This document shows, one piece after another, positions 9,055 to 19,703 of a stretch of DNA of 64,000 nucleotides (position 1 is the first letter of the stretch; each line of letters starts with the position of its first letter). This stretch comes from Bacillus sp. BGMRC 2118 (GTDB lineage Bacteria; Bacillota; Bacilli; Bacillales; SA4). The notes below the pieces were generated by a model. It had not been told where the DNA came from, searched no databases, and saw nothing but the letters and a program-made list of their open reading frames with translations. The stretch is from positions 372,001 to 436,000 of the forward strand of contig VTTJ01000002.1 in the NCBI GenBank assembly GCA_008364785.1, in the 5' to 3' direction. Made by a program: the position numbers and the translations under genes.

Positions 9055-9980
9055 AAAAACCTGAATTATTAGTAACACCTACTAAGCTTGAGGATGTAAA
9101 GCCACTAATTGAAGCAGGAGCGGACGCAATTATGATCGGTGAACAACGTTTCGGCTTACGTTTAGCAGGCGAATTTTCAAAAGAAGATGTAAAGACTGCC
9201 ACTACAATTGCTCATGCTGCAGGCCGAAAAGTGTATGTAGCAATGAATGCGATTTTTCATAATGAAAAAGTGGACGAGCTTGAAGACTATTTAACGTTTC
9301 TTCAAGAGGTAAAGGTCGATGCAGTAGTATTTGGAGATCCGGCTGTGTTAATGGCTGCAAAACAGGTAACGCCTTCAATCCCTCTTCATTGGAACACGGA
9401 AACAACTGCAACAAACTGGTTCACATGTAATTACTGGGGAAGAAAAGGTGCGAAAAGAGCTGTGCTGGCCCGTGAAATTAACATGGATGCGATTGTGGAA
9501 ATGAAAGAAAATGCAGAAGTTGAATTAGAGGTTCAAGTTCATGGAATGACGTGTATGTTCCAATCTAAACGTACACTTCTTGGAAACTATTACCAATTCC
9601 AAGGTAAATCATTGGAAGTAGAGAAACAGTCTCAAGACCAAACTCTATTTCTCCATGATCAAGAGCGTGAAAATAAATATCCAATCTTTCAAGATGAAAA
9701 TGGAACTCATATTATGAGTCCTAATGATATATGCATCATTGACGAGCTGGAAGAAATGATTGATGCAGGAATAGATTCATTAAAAATTGATGGTATTTTA
9801 AAAAGCTCAGAATATATGATTGAGGTCACGAAAAAATATCGACTTGCCATTGATCTCTGCATAGATGATCGCAATGCATATGAGGACCAAAAAAGAGAAT
9901 TACTGGAAAGTATAGAGGCAATACAACCACTAAACCGACCGCTTGATACTGGATTTTTCTTTAAGGAAACCGTTTATTAA
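9051..9980 (+). CDS. trhP1: Peptidase U32 family tRNA hydroxylation protein TrhP1 (YrrN)
   Basis: A 309-residue U32-family protein with a TIM-barrel-like start (KPELLVTPTKLEDVKPLIEAGADAIMIGEQRFGLR). In B. subtilis, TrhP1 and TrhP2 act in prephenate-dependent hydroxylation of U34 in tRNA. The motif region EVQVHGMTCMFQSKRTLLGNY keeps the HG-x2-C core, but lacks the downstream cysteine cluster found in the partner at 10239. It overlaps trmR by 4 bp. Its stop codon lies inside the 8-bp target duplication of the repeat element that separates it from trhP2. Confidence 0.9.
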   Translation: MKKPELLVTPTKLEDVKPLIEAGADAIMIGEQRFGLRLAGEFSKEDVKTATTIAHAAGRKVYVAMNAIFHNEKVDELEDYLTFLQEVKVDAVVFGDPAVLMAAKQVTPSIPLHWNTETTATNWFTCNYWGRKGAKRAVLAREINMDAIVEMKENAEVELEVQVHGMTCMFQSKRTLLGNYYQFQGKSLEVEKQSQDQTLFLHDQERENKYPIFQDENGTHIMSPNDICIIDELEEMIDAGIDSLKIDGILKSSEYMIEVTKKYRLAIDLCIDDRNAYEDQKRELLESIEAIQPLNRPLDTGFFFKETVY

Positions 9981-9983
9981 TAA

Positions 9984-10170
9984 GGCTGTTTCGTATAGAT
10001 TGATGCTTTCGCGTAAAAATCTCAGGAAGCCGGATTTTTACCTTAGTATTTAGATCCTTCTATACATAAAGAGAGTTGCTCTTTTCTAATCCAACCTCAG
10101 GTTTCTTCTAAAACTGGTTGTATACTCAGAATAATTTGTGCTAAAAGCAACAAAGTTTTAGAAAAGAGCC
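9984..10170 (-). mobile_element. 187-bp non-autonomous repeat, copy A (ISL3-like ends)
   Basis: The element runs from GGCTGTTTCGTATAG to TTAGAAAAGAGCC and is the reverse of copies B, D and E. It is flanked by a perfect 8-bp direct repeat, ATTAATAA (9976-9983 and 10171-10178). The left duplication contains the trhP1 stop codon. No open reading frame lies inside. It separates trhP1 from trhP2, which are normally adjacent. Confidence 0.85.
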
Positions 10171-10238
10171 ATTAATAATATGTTTCTTGTCATGTAAAAG
10201 CACATAGACAGAATATGAAGAACAAAGGAGGAGAATAT

Positions 10239-11501
10239 ATGGCAATTAGTCAAATTTCACAAGTTGTGAATGGGAAGCGTATGATTACAAAAAAGCCTGA
10301 ACTACTAGCCCCTGCCGGCAACTTAGAGAAACTCAAAATTGCGGTTCGCTATGGTGCTGATGCTGTATTTATCGGTGGACAAGAGTACGGTTTGCGTTCA
10401 AATGCCGATAATTTCTCGTTTGAGGAAATGGCAGAGGGAGTTAGCTTTGCCAAAGAATATGGTGCAAGAATTTATGTAACCACTAACATATTTGCACACA
10501 ATGAAAATATTGACGGTCTAGATGATTATTTGAGGGGAATTCAAGAAGCTGGAGTTCACGGTATTATCGTGGCAGATCCGCTTATCATCGAGACGTGTAA
10601 AAAAGTAGCACCTAAACTTGAAATTCATTTGAGTACGCAACAATCTCTATCTAACTGGAAAGCCGTTCAATTCTGGAAAGAAGAAGGGCTAGAGCGTGTT
10701 GTCCTTGCACGTGAGACAAGCTATGAAGAGATAAAAGAAATGAAAGAAAAAGTGGATATAGAAATAGAAACGTTCATTCATGGGGCAATGTGTATTGCTT
10801 ACTCGGGACGTTGTACGTTAAGTAACCATATGACAGCCCGAGATTCTAATCGTGGAGGCTGCTGTCAATCATGTCGCTGGGACTATGACTTGTATGCACA
10901 AGATGGGGAAGGAGAAACTCCATTATTTGCAGAAGAGGATGCTCCTTTTGCAATGAGTCCAAAAGATTTAAATTTACTTCAATCCATTCCTAAGATGATT
11001 GAAGTTGGTATTGACAGTTTAAAAATTGAAGGACGTATGAAGTCTATTCATTACGTGGCAACAGTAGTAAGCGTCTATCGCAAGGTAATCGATGAATATT
11101 GTGCAGATCCTGATAACTTTGTATTTAAGCAAGAATGGATTGAAGAATTAGATAAATGTGCAAATCGTGAAACAGCTCCTGCGTTCTTTGAGGGAGTTCC
11201 TGGGTATAAAGAGCAGATGTATGGAAATCATAGCAAGAAAACAACCTATGATTTTGCTGGACTCGTACTTGATTTCAATATTGATACAAACATGGTGACG
11301 TTGCAACAACGTAACTTCTTCAAAAAAGGAGACGAGATTGAATTCTTTGGTCCTGAAATTGAAAACTTTAAGCAAAAAGTCGATACAATTTGGGACGAAG
11401 ATGGTAACGAGCTTGATGCTGCAAGACACCCACTTCAAATTGTTACATTTAAAGTGGATCGTCCAGTATTCCCTTACAACATGATGCGAAAGGAGAATTA
11501 A
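10239..11501 (+). CDS. trhP2: Peptidase U32 family tRNA hydroxylation protein TrhP2 (YrrO)
   Basis: A 420-residue U32 protein with the family signature [16 protein letters not shown] (about residues 182-197), followed by [10 protein letters not shown]. These cysteines match the cluster expected to hold an iron-sulfur centre in TrhP. A C-terminal beta domain (about 320-415) follows. It pairs with TrhP1 to make 5-hydroxyuridine at tRNA position 34. ATG at 10239 follows AAAGGAGG by 7 bases; an ATG at 10215 has no such site. The next gene, udk, starts 3 bp after the stop. Confidence 0.92.
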   Translation: MAISQISQVVNGKRMITKKPELLAPAGNLEKLKIAVRYGADAVFIGGQEYGLRSNADNFSFEEMAEGVSFAKEYGARIYVTTNIFAHNENIDGLDDYLRGIQEAGVHGIIVADPLIIETCKKVAPKLEIHLSTQQSLSNWKAVQFWKEEGLERVVLARETSYEEIKEMKEKVDIEIETFIHGAMCIAYSGRCTLSNHMTARDSNRGGCCQSCRWDYDLYAQDGEGETPLFAEEDAPFAMSPKDLNLLQSIPKMIEVGIDSLKIEGRMKSIHYVATVVSVYRKVIDEYCADPDNFVFKQEWIEELDKCANRETAPAFFEGVPGYKEQMYGNHSKKTTYDFAGLVLDFNIDTNMVTLQQRNFFKKGDEIEFFGPEIENFKQKVDTIWDEDGNELDAARHPLQIVTFKVDRPVFPYNMMRKEN

Positions 11502-11503
11502 TA

Positions 11504-12139
11504 ATGGGAAGAAAGCCCATTGTGATTGGGATCGCTGGTGGATCTGGTTCTGGAAAAACAAGTGTTACCAAAGCAATATATCAACATTTTAAAGGTCATT
11601 CCATTTTATTATTAGAACAAGATTCATATTATAAGGATCAAACTCATTTGCCAATGGAGGTACGACTTAAGACCAATTATGATCATCCTTTAGCATTTGA
11701 TAATGATTTACTAATTGAACATATGAAAGGACTCCTTTCATACAGAGGGATTGAAAAACCAGTTTATGATTATAAACTTCATACAAGATCCCATGAAGTA
11801 ATTCATGTTGAACCAAAGGATGTAATCATTCTAGAGGGCATACTTGTACTTGAGGATGAACGACTTCGTGAACTGATGGATATTAAGCTGTTCGTCGATA
11901 CGGATGCGGATCTTAGGATTATTAGAAGAATGCTTCGTGATATTAAGGATCGCGGACGTTCCATTGATTCAGTCATTGATCAATATGTTTCGGTCGTTAG
12001 GCCAATGCATAATCAATTTATCGAGCCAACGAAACGATATGCAGATGTTATTATACCTGAAGGTGGACAGAATCATGTTGCGATCGATTTAATGGTGACG
12101 AAAATTCAAACAATTCTTGAAGAAAAAGCAATTTTGTAA
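11504..12139 (+). CDS. udk: Uridine kinase
   Basis: A 211-residue P-loop kinase that phosphorylates uridine and cytidine in pyrimidine salvage. The Walker A motif is [13 protein letters not shown] (about residues 9-21). The nucleoside-binding region DSYYKDQ and the YDHPLAFD motif match uridine kinases, as does the LEGIL stretch. Length equals B. subtilis Udk. GAAAGGAG lies 8-15 bases before the ATG. It is the last gene of the trmR-trhP1-trhP2-udk run and is followed by a hairpin. Confidence 0.96.
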   Translation: MGRKPIVIGIAGGSGSGKTSVTKAIYQHFKGHSILLLEQDSYYKDQTHLPMEVRLKTNYDHPLAFDNDLLIEHMKGLLSYRGIEKPVYDYKLHTRSHEVIHVEPKDVIILEGILVLEDERLRELMDIKLFVDTDADLRIIRRMLRDIKDRGRSIDSVIDQYVSVVRPMHNQFIEPTKRYADVIIPEGGQNHVAIDLMVTKIQTILEEKAIL

Positions 12140-12181
12140 TAGCATAGATACAGACAACTACAAAATAATTTCTTAATAAGT

Positions 12182-12208
12182 AGTAGAGGCAATATACTTG
12201 CCTCTACC
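12182..12208 (+). terminator. Hairpin after udk
   Basis: GTAGAGGCAA-TATA-CTTGCCTCTAC is a near-perfect 10-bp stem; only CTTATTA follows, so termination strength is uncertain. The rest of 12140-12400 shows no gene; a reading frame that extends greA upstream lacks a ribosome-binding site. Confidence 0.6.
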
Positions 12209-12400
12209 TTATTACATTCAAGAAGAGCAGTATACATACTTGAAACAAAAGCACCATCTGTTTTTCATAGTTGTTTATGAATGCGCTTTATATATTGAAC
12301 TAGAAAAGCGAACGAAAATCATGGATGAATGGTCAAGGGATCTTCTTTTGTACAAGTAATGTATGAATGGATACCTTTATTAATTGAAGGAGTGAAGGAT

Positions 12401-12877
12401 ATGTCAACTGAAAAAACGTACCCAATGACGAAAGCGGGAAAAGAGAAATTAGAACAAGAGCTAGATCACTTAAAATCAGTTAAGCGTAAAGAAGTTGTTG
12501 AGCGTATAAAAATTGCTCGTGGTTTCGGTGATTTATCAGAGAACTCAGAATATGATGCTGCAAAAGATGAACAAGCATTCGTTGAAGGCCGCATTAGCTT
12601 GCTAGAAAATATGATTCGTAAGGCAGTCATTATTGAAGAAGTAGCAGGTAATTCAAATGTAGTTTCTCTAGGGAAAACGATTACGTTTATTGAACTGCCA
12701 GATGGTGATGAGGAAACTTACACAATTGTAGGTAGTGCTGAGGCAGATCCATTCGAAGGAAAAATTTCAAATGATTCTCCGATTGCAAAGAGCTTAATGG
12801 ACAAAAAAGTTGGAGATAAAGTAACAGTACAAACTCCTGGTGGAGATATTCTAGTTGAAATTAAGTCAATTCAATAA
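12401..12877 (+). CDS. greA: Transcription elongation factor GreA
   Basis: A 158-residue factor that rescues backtracked RNA polymerase by stimulating transcript cleavage. The N-terminal coiled coil (about residues 8-75) carries the acidic tip in the loop [20 protein letters not shown], and the C-terminal FKBP-like domain starts near 80 and ends with [14 protein letters not shown] at 12401 follows GAAGGAG by 9 bases and gives the standard length. A terminator follows directly. Confidence 0.96.
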   Translation: MSTEKTYPMTKAGKEKLEQELDHLKSVKRKEVVERIKIARGFGDLSENSEYDAAKDEQAFVEGRISLLENMIRKAVIIEEVAGNSNVVSLGKTITFIELPDGDEETYTIVGSAEADPFEGKISNDSPIAKSLMDKKVGDKVTVQTPGGDILVEIKSIQ

Positions 12878-12900
12878 TAATCATACTTATAAAAATGCTT

Positions 12901-12934
12901 CACCTCGTCGACAATGTTGACGAGGTGTTTTTTT
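12901..12934 (+). terminator. greA terminator whose 3' arm is the pbpI ribosome-binding site
   Basis: CACCTCGTC (12901-12909) and GACGAGGTG (12919-12927) form a perfect 9-bp stem followed by seven T residues. GAGGTG of the 3' arm lies 7 bases before the pbpI ATG at 12935. Confidence 0.88.
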
Positions 12935-14695
12935 ATGATTATTCAAAAACGGGCAACCATCTTTATCACGATTACTTTTTTATTATTGTTGGGTCTTATT
13001 TATAGGTTAGCAGATATTCAGTTAATCCGAACTGAGTCATTTTCGGCTAGTAAAGTCAATCTCATAGAAGAGAGTGTGAGACAACGAACTCAAGTCATGG
13101 TATTAGACCAAGGGCGTGGTCGTTTTGTGGATCGAAATGGGAAAGCATTGACACATGATTATTTTCCTAGTCTCATACTATTTCCGTTCTTGCAGCATAC
13201 TCAGTGGCCAGTGGAGAAGCTTGCTTCTATTCTAGATGTTCCGTCAAGTGAATTAAGGAAGTCTATTAAAGACATAAAAGAACCTATTGTATATGGAGCA
13301 CCAGACCCACTTGCCTTAACAGAACATCAAATGGAGCAAATTAACGCGTTAAAAATACCAGGTGTATTTGCTGTTCATCGCCAGTCGAAGGTAGAGGACT
13401 TAGTTGCAGAACACTTAATTGGAATTATTCGACAAGATAAAGATCAAGTTCTGAAAAGATATGCAGATAAAGTAGAGGATGGCAATCTCTCAGTTCATAC
13501 ACCAATTGGAATTTTAGGTCTTCAACAAGTATTTGATGAGTTTTTATTGCCAGAAGGTGAATCGAAGCTTATGTATCATGTTGATAATCAAGGCGGACCG
13601 CTGTTTGGTATTGATGTGAAATATACAGCACCAGCTAATCCTTACTATCCCATTTCAATTCAAACAACCATTGATAAATCAATACAAGAAAAAGTAGAGA
13701 AAATCTCATCTGATACAAATATGAAAAAAGGTGGAGTCGTCCTTTTAGATATAAAAACAAATGAAATTATTGCGATGGTAAGTCGTCCAAATTTGGACCA
13801 TTCAAATCCATTTTCAACTGCCGGAGGAGCTCATAACTATTTATTAGAGCCTCAAATTCCCGGTTCAGTATTTAAGACTGTTGTAGCAGCTGCAGCAGTT
13901 GAGAATAATATTGCAACCCCAAATCGTCTTTTTAATTGTGACTTGGATATATATGGAGAAATTGATGACCATAAGCTTGGTCAGTTGAATTTTGAGGAAA
14001 GCTTTGCTCAAAGTTGTAATCAAACATTCGCCAGCTTAGCCAATGAAATGGTAAAGCAGAAATCAAGTACACTAGAGGATTTTGCGAACAAATTGGGGCT
14101 AATTCAGCCTGTTAGCTGGAAAGGGAATGTCTTTCACTTTGATGAGTTTACTCAACTACCAGTAAATCGTTCAGGACGTATTTGGGAAGATGATACTGAC
14201 AAATCTGCAGAAAGAGCAGTAAGCCAGACGGCAATTGGACAAAAAGAGGTACGTGTGACACCTCTTGCTGTAGCAAATATGATGGCAACCATTGCAAGGG
14301 GTGGAGAAAAGAAACAAGTGAAAGCCGTATCAAAGATTCTTTACAAAAATGGTTCAACGCTGTTTACCTTTAAGGATCAGGAGCTCGAGGGTGAAAAGCT
14401 TTCACCATATACCATTGCTAAATTACAGCAGTTATTACACCGAGTTGTCACTGATCCCAAAGGGACTGGAAGAAGATTTCAAGCACTAGAAACGGAGGTA
14501 GCCGGTAAGTCTGGTACAGCAGAGACAGGAAGAGAAAATGCGCAAAAGGAAAAGCTGTACAATAAATGGTTTGCAGGTTATTTTCCGGCAACTAGTCCGA
14601 AATACGCACTGGTCGTTGTGGAATTAGACGTTCCTGGTAATCAGGCAGTAACAAATGAAGTATTTTATAAAGTGGTCGAGTCGTTAGAGTCTTGA
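12935..14695 (+). CDS. pbpI: Class B penicillin-binding protein PbpI (YrrR)
   Basis: A 586-residue transpeptidase with one N-terminal membrane helix (about residues 6-25), a dimerisation-like domain and a C-terminal penicillin-binding domain. The active-site motifs are Ser311-x2-Lys314 (GSVFKT), Ser360-Cys-Asn362 and Lys525-Ser-Gly-Thr528. In B. subtilis this gene (yrrR) is greA's neighbour and encodes PbpI, linked to sporulation. ATG at 12935 starts right after the terminator T-run; an upstream ATG at 12914 lies within the hairpin and is unlikely. Confidence 0.9.
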   Translation: MIIQKRATIFITITFLLLLGLIYRLADIQLIRTESFSASKVNLIEESVRQRTQVMVLDQGRGRFVDRNGKALTHDYFPSLILFPFLQHTQWPVEKLASILDVPSSELRKSIKDIKEPIVYGAPDPLALTEHQMEQINALKIPGVFAVHRQSKVEDLVAEHLIGIIRQDKDQVLKRYADKVEDGNLSVHTPIGILGLQQVFDEFLLPEGESKLMYHVDNQGGPLFGIDVKYTAPANPYYPISIQTTIDKSIQEKVEKISSDTNMKKGGVVLLDIKTNEIIAMVSRPNLDHSNPFSTAGGAHNYLLEPQIPGSVFKTVVAAAAVENNIATPNRLFNCDLDIYGEIDDHKLGQLNFEESFAQSCNQTFASLANEMVKQKSSTLEDFANKLGLIQPVSWKGNVFHFDEFTQLPVNRSGRIWEDDTDKSAERAVSQTAIGQKEVRVTPLAVANMMATIARGGEKKQVKAVSKILYKNGSTLFTFKDQELEGEKLSPYTIAKLQQLLHRVVTDPKGTGRRFQALETEVAGKSGTAETGRENAQKEKLYNKWFAGYFPATSPKYALVVVELDVPGNQAVTNEVFYKVVESLES

Positions 14696-14721
14696 TTGAG
14701 TGATTTGACTTTAATAAGGTA

Positions 14722-14794
14722 GGACTTACGTTAGTTTTTTTAGTACCTTTTCATCAGTGAGTTATCACCAAAAAAGTTTTTAGTGAATAAGTCC
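14722..14794. repeat. Imperfect inverted repeat between pbpI and yrrS
   Basis: The arms begin GGACTTACGTTAG and, on the other strand, GGACTTATTCACTA, with T/A-rich stretches inside (GTTTTTTTAGTACC and ACTTTTTTGGTG). It may be a degenerate small repeat element or a weak terminator. I see no second copy in the window. Confidence 0.35.
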
Positions 14795-14888
14795 TGCATA
14801 TAGATAGGTAAAATAAATCTTCATGTCTACTTCTTTCAATGCTAAAATAGAAGGTAAGCTAAAAATGGTACTTGGGAGGAAGATTCAG

Positions 14889-15611
14889 GTGGATTTTAAA
14901 GACTTATATGAAGGACCTCGGTATGAAAAAAGAGCAAAAAGACGTAAAGTAAATAAGCTTTTAAATATTTGTATTTTACTAGTAGCAGTGGGAATTGTTT
15001 TCTTTTCTTATAAAATGATTTTTGGCGGAAGTGAACAAGCATCTACAGAAGTAAGCAGCAAGAAGACAATTACAAGTGCAAAAGATCTTCCGGCAGACGA
15101 TGACAAAGAAAATGAAGCTGTAGAGAAAGAAGAAAATACAGAAGAAGCCACTGAAGAGAATACAGAAGAAGCAAGTGAAGCTGAAGAGGTAGAACCTGCA
15201 ACAAAAGAAACAGAGAAAAAAGTTGCAAATAGTGAAGATCCAAATGTTAAAGAAACAATTGTGAATGAAGGATGGAGACCAGTTGGTACCTCACAGGCGG
15301 AGCCGCATGTGGCTACATATGATTCAGCATCAACAGATTGGCAGGAAATGATGAAGGCGATCGAATATGCAACCGGTCTAACACAGCAGGATTGGATTTT
15401 ATGGAGAATTGGTAATGGTGGCAGTCCAAGTCATGCCCAAAGTGTTGTTTCAACTAGAGACAAAAAGTATGTGTACCGTGTGCAAATGGAATGGGTAAAA
15501 GGTGAAGGCTGGAAACCTAGTAAGCTTGAAACATTAAATCAGGTGCCTCCTGAATATACAGGTACTTCAATGAATACGATGGAACAAAAGACAGTATCAA
15601 ATGAAGAATAA
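14889..15611 (+). CDS. yrrS: YrrS family membrane-anchored protein (DUF1510)
   Basis: A 240-residue protein with a short basic cytoplasmic part (YEKRAKRRKVNK), one membrane helix (about residues 26-46), a long Glu/Thr-rich linker (about 60-125) and a C-terminal DUF1510 domain (VNEGWRPVGTSQAEPH...). The linker is low-complexity and acidic. The gene follows pbpI as yrrS follows yrrR in B. subtilis, where both are linked to forespore development. I chose GTG at 14889, 8 bases after GGGAGGA; an ATG at 14823 would add 22 residues without a ribosome-binding site. Confidence 0.85.
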   Translation: MDFKDLYEGPRYEKRAKRRKVNKLLNICILLVAVGIVFFSYKMIFGGSEQASTEVSSKKTITSAKDLPADDDKENEAVEKEENTEEATEENTEEASEAEEVEPATKETEKKVANSEDPNVKETIVNEGWRPVGTSQAEPHVATYDSASTDWQEMMKAIEYATGLTQQDWILWRIGNGGSPSHAQSVVSTRDKKYVYRVQMEWVKGEGWKPSKLETLNQVPPEYTGTSMNTMEQKTVSNEE

Positions 15612-15612
15612 G

Positions 15613-15646
15613 AGAAAGCTGCACAGAACTTGTGCAGCTTTTTTAT
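15613..15646. terminator. Bidirectional terminator between yrrS and yrzA
   Basis: AAGCTGCACA-GAACT-TGTGCAGCTT forms a perfect stem followed by TTTTTT on the plus strand; it can serve both convergent genes. Confidence 0.85.
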
Positions 15647-15656
15647 GTCCCTACAA

Positions 15657-15866
15657 TCACTTCTTTCTCTTAAAGTGTACGACTGCTGAATAATAGGGTC
15701 TATTTGTTTTAGAATCTACTACCATCGTATGAGATACGTGATGTACTTCTAATAAAATGGCTTTGTTTAAATCAATTTTCTCTTGAATCTTTTTCTCAAG
15801 TAGTAGTAAGTCATGTGCTTCAAAAAACTCCACCTTATCGTCTATTTGCTCTAACGTAAATTGCAT
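15657..15866 (-). CDS. yrzA: YrzA family protein (DUF2536, 69 aa)
   Basis: A 69-residue protein with the YrzA/DUF2536 pattern MQFTLEQIDDKVEFFEA, then LNKAILLEVHHVSH and the end YSAVVHFKRKK. No function is known. It lies on the opposite strand between yrrS and yrrT, the same place as in B. subtilis. AAAGGAGC precedes the ATG on the minus strand. Confidence 0.87.
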   Translation of the reverse strand: MQFTLEQIDDKVEFFEAHDLLLLEKKIQEKIDLNKAILLEVHHVSHTMVVDSKTNRPYYSAVVHFKRKK

Positions 15867-16040
15867 ATATGTTGCTCCTTTATCATTTAATCGTGGAAGC
15901 TGTGTTGAAAGCTTCTTTTGATATAGTCGGAAGTCGTGCTAATTCAGCACTTCTACACTAACATGTCCCTTCTAAATTTTAGTGTAATTCAACTTATATT
16001 GGAACACAAATTAATTGAACAAAGGGGTGAAGTATGATAA

Positions 16041-16060
16041 ATTATTAGCAATTCCAACTT
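16041..16060. promoter_or_regulatory. Possible CymR operator before yrrT
   Basis: The minus strand reads TTGGAATTGCTAATAATTTAT here; TTGGAATT is at 16050-16057. CymR, the cysteine repressor, controls the yrrT-mtnN-mccAB operon in B. subtilis and binds AT-rich sites that contain TTGGAATT as I recall. The match is partial and the promoter was not resolved. The rest of 15867-16108 shows only a small hairpin (GTGCTAATTCAGCAC, 15932-15946). Confidence 0.3.
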
Positions 16061-16108
16061 TTAATCATAGTATATTGATAGGAATTATAAGGAATGGAGT
16101 GTTTTCTA

Positions 16109-16750
16109 ATGGGTAGAGAGTTTCTTGACTTATTTGAACAATGGGCGAGCAGTTATGATGACTCGGTTAACGGACATGACGAAGAATATAAAGAGGTTTT
16201 CAAATATTATGAACAAATTCTTGATACGGTTGTAGAACGTTCACGCGGTAACGTGCTGGAATTTGGAGTAGGAACTGGGAATCTTACACAAAGATATATA
16301 AATAAAGGATTCACGATTACTGGAATTGAGCCTTCTACACCTATGAGGGAGGTTGCCTTGCAAAAGCTTCCTAAGGGTATTGTAATTGCTGACGGTGATT
16401 TCTTACAGTTTAGTTTGCCTGAAGAAAAACCGAACACTATTGTGAGTACCTATGCTTTTCACCATTTAACTGATGAAGAAAAAGGAATTGCAATAGCAAA
16501 CTATGGCAAATTTCTTGGTAAAGGTGATAAAATAGTGTTTGCAGATACTATGTTTGAATCAAACAAGGCATATCAAGACATGATAAAAAAGTCAAATGAA
16601 CAAGGATTTCATAATCTGGCGGAAGACTTAGAAAGAGAATATTATACAACGATTGAAGTATTACAAAATATTTGTGAAAAGAATAACTTTGAAGTGACAT
16701 TTTCTCGTTGTAATGAGTTTGTTTGGGTTATGGAGGCTGTTAAACAGTAG
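16109..16750 (+). CDS. yrrT: SAM-dependent methyltransferase YrrT
   Basis: A 213-residue class I methyltransferase. The SAM-binding motif I is [15 protein letters not shown] (about residues 44-58), followed by GIEPS and DGDFLQF. The methyl acceptor is unknown. It is the first gene of yrrT-mtnN-mccA-mccB, which turns S-adenosylhomocysteine into homocysteine and then cysteine, so it may be a large consumer of S-adenosylmethionine. ATG at 16109 gives [12 protein letters not shown], as in B. subtilis; an ATG five codons upstream lacks a good ribosome-binding site. Confidence 0.9.
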   Translation: MGREFLDLFEQWASSYDDSVNGHDEEYKEVFKYYEQILDTVVERSRGNVLEFGVGTGNLTQRYINKGFTITGIEPSTPMREVALQKLPKGIVIADGDFLQFSLPEEKPNTIVSTYAFHHLTDEEKGIAIANYGKFLGKGDKIVFADTMFESNKAYQDMIKKSNEQGFHNLAEDLEREYYTTIEVLQNICEKNNFEVTFSRCNEFVWVMEAVKQ

Positions 16751-16767
16751 AAAGTGAGGACAAGAAA

Positions 16768-17487
16768 ATGAAAGTAGCAATTATCGGAGCAATGGAAGAA
16801 GAAGTCCAAATACTTAGAGGGAAATTAGAGGATGCAGAGGTTGAACTAATTGCGGGCTGTGAATTTACAAGTGGGAAATTGAATGGAACAGATATCATTT
16901 TACTGCGTTCTGGTATCGGAAAGGTTAATGCGGCGATGAGTACAACGATTCTCATGCAGCGTTATCAGCCAGATTATGTGATTAATACTGGCTCTGCAGG
17001 TGGTTTCTTACAAACACTAAATGTAGGGGATGTTGTCATTTCAAGCGAAGTTCGTCATCATGACGTAGACGTGACGGCCTTCGGCTACGAATATGGACAA
17101 GTACCTGGGCTACCTGTAGCATTCATAGCTGATCAATTACTAATTAAGGCAGCAACAGAGGCTGTATATGAATTAGAAGGTGTTCAGGTAGTGGAAGGTG
17201 GCATTGCAACTGGAGACTCATTTATGAATGATCCTGAACGTGTAGATTATGTAAGGTCGAAGTTACCTAACCTTTATGCAGTAGAAATGGAAGCTGCTGC
17301 TGTAGCTCAAGTATGCCATCAATTTAAGGTTCCTTTTGTTGTCATTCGCGCCCTTTCAGATATTGCTGGAAAAGAATCTAATATTTCTTTTGATCAATTC
17401 TTACAAAAGGCTGCTCTTCATTCATCGGAAGTAGTTATTTCTATGGTTGAAAAATTGAAGGAGAAGGTAGCACATGCAGGTTCATAA
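16768..17487 (+). CDS. mtnN: 5'-methylthioadenosine/S-adenosylhomocysteine nucleosidase
   Basis: The enzyme removes adenine from S-adenosylhomocysteine and methylthioadenosine. It shows the family motifs SGIGKVNAA (about residues 50-58), NTGSAGG (about 75), the [11 protein letters not shown] block with the ribose-binding Met-Glu pair (about 173-183) and the catalytic-Asp region [11 protein letters not shown] (about 196). At 239 residues it is slightly longer than usual because the C-terminus extends into the next gene; the overlap with mccA is 14 bp, so the two are probably coupled. Confidence 0.96.
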   Translation: MKVAIIGAMEEEVQILRGKLEDAEVELIAGCEFTSGKLNGTDIILLRSGIGKVNAAMSTTILMQRYQPDYVINTGSAGGFLQTLNVGDVVISSEVRHHDVDVTAFGYEYGQVPGLPVAFIADQLLIKAATEAVYELEGVQVVEGGIATGDSFMNDPERVDYVRSKLPNLYAVEMEAAAVAQVCHQFKVPFVVIRALSDIAGKESNISFDQFLQKAALHSSEVVISMVEKLKEKVAHAGS

Positions 17488-18397
17488 ACATGTACATGAG
17501 TTAATAGGTCATACTCCTTTATTAGAGCTAACTAGTTTTTCCCTGCCAAATGAAGTTCGTCTTTTTGCCAAGCTAGAATATTTCAATCCTGGAGGAAGTA
17601 TAAAGGATCGTTTAGGAATTGAACTATTACAAGAAGCACTCGCTACCGGTAAGGTAAAAGAAGGCGGTACAATAATAGAACCCACAGCTGGAAACACGGG
17701 GATTGGCCTTGCGTTAGCTGCAGTTGGAAAGAACATCAACGTCATCTTTTGTGTACCAGAGAAGTTTAGTATAGAAAAGCAGGAATTAATGAAGGCGCTA
17801 GGGGCAACTATTGTTCATACCCCAACTAGTGAAGGAATGAAAGGCGCAATCGAAAAAGCGCAACAGTTACTCAAAGAAATACCAGGGTCGTATTGTCCAC
17901 AACAATTTGGGAATCCAGCCAATCCGAATACGTATTATAAAACATTAGGTCCAGAGCTTTGGCAACAGCTTGACGGACAGATTGATATATTCGTTGCAGG
18001 TGCTGGTACTGGTGGAACGTTTATGGGGACAGCAAGATATTTGAAAGAAATGAATTCAAATATTAAGACTGTCATTGTTGAACCAGAAGGATCCATTTTA
18101 AATGGTGGAGAATCTGGTCCTCATAAAACAGAAGGAATTGGGATGGAATTTCTTCCGGACTATATGGATACAACTTATTTTGATAGTATCCATACGATAT
18201 CAGATGAAGTTGCTTTTACATTAGTGAAAGAACTAGCCCTAAAGGAAGGTCTGCTCGTTGGTAGCTCTGCTGGAGCCGCTTTACAAGCAGCGTTGCTAGA
18301 AGCAAAAAAGGCAAAACCGGGAAGTAATATCGTAACGATTTTCGCTGATAGCAGTGAACGTTACTTAAGTAAGAAGATTTATGAAGGAGGGATTTAA
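17474..18397 (+). CDS. mccA: O-acetylserine-dependent cystathionine beta-synthase MccA (YrhA)
   Basis: A 307-residue fold type II PLP enzyme. The cofactor lysine is Lys44 in NPGGSIKDR, and the phosphate-binding loop is in the [10 protein letters not shown] stretch (about residue 176). The substrate loop [12 protein letters not shown] is characteristic. MccA joins homocysteine with O-acetylserine to form cystathionine, the first step of the reverse transsulfuration pathway. It overlaps mtnN by 14 bp and directly abuts mccB. Cysteine synthase CysK is the close alternative, but the operon favours MccA. Confidence 0.93.
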   Translation: MQVHKHVHELIGHTPLLELTSFSLPNEVRLFAKLEYFNPGGSIKDRLGIELLQEALATGKVKEGGTIIEPTAGNTGIGLALAAVGKNINVIFCVPEKFSIEKQELMKALGATIVHTPTSEGMKGAIEKAQQLLKEIPGSYCPQQFGNPANPNTYYKTLGPELWQQLDGQIDIFVAGAGTGGTFMGTARYLKEMNSNIKTVIVEPEGSILNGGESGPHKTEGIGMEFLPDYMDTTYFDSIHTISDEVAFTLVKELALKEGLLVGSSAGAALQAALLEAKKAKPGSNIVTIFADSSERYLSKKIYEGGI

Positions 18398-19531
<1,134 letters not shown>

Positions 19532-19537
19532 TAGTGT

Positions 19538-19566
19538 GAAAGTCCTCCATTTTGGAGGGCTTTCTT
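19538..19566 (+). terminator. Terminator after mccB
   Basis: GAAAGTCCTCC-ATTTT-GGAGGGCTTTC stem-loop followed by TTGCTC; the T-run is short, so some readthrough to yrhC is possible. Confidence 0.65.
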
Positions 19567-19703
19567 GCTCTATTACGTGAAAGAAGTCAAAGAATGATTA
19601 GTTGTAAGAAGCATAGATTTTGGCTTTATTTACATAAAGTATTTATATCCATCGCTATGATAGAATAGATTGTGAGATTATGAGAGAAATGAGGAGTCAT
19701 AGC

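Noticed and set aside
9984..10170. Reading the repeat as a small RNA gene
   Set aside because: Multiple copies with terminal inverted repeats and target duplications are better explained by transposition; no promoter is conserved inside, though transcription through it is likely.
12329..12400. N-terminal extension of greA by 24 codons
   Set aside because: The extension lacks a ribosome-binding site, and ATG at 12401 with GAAGGAG gives the exact GreA length.
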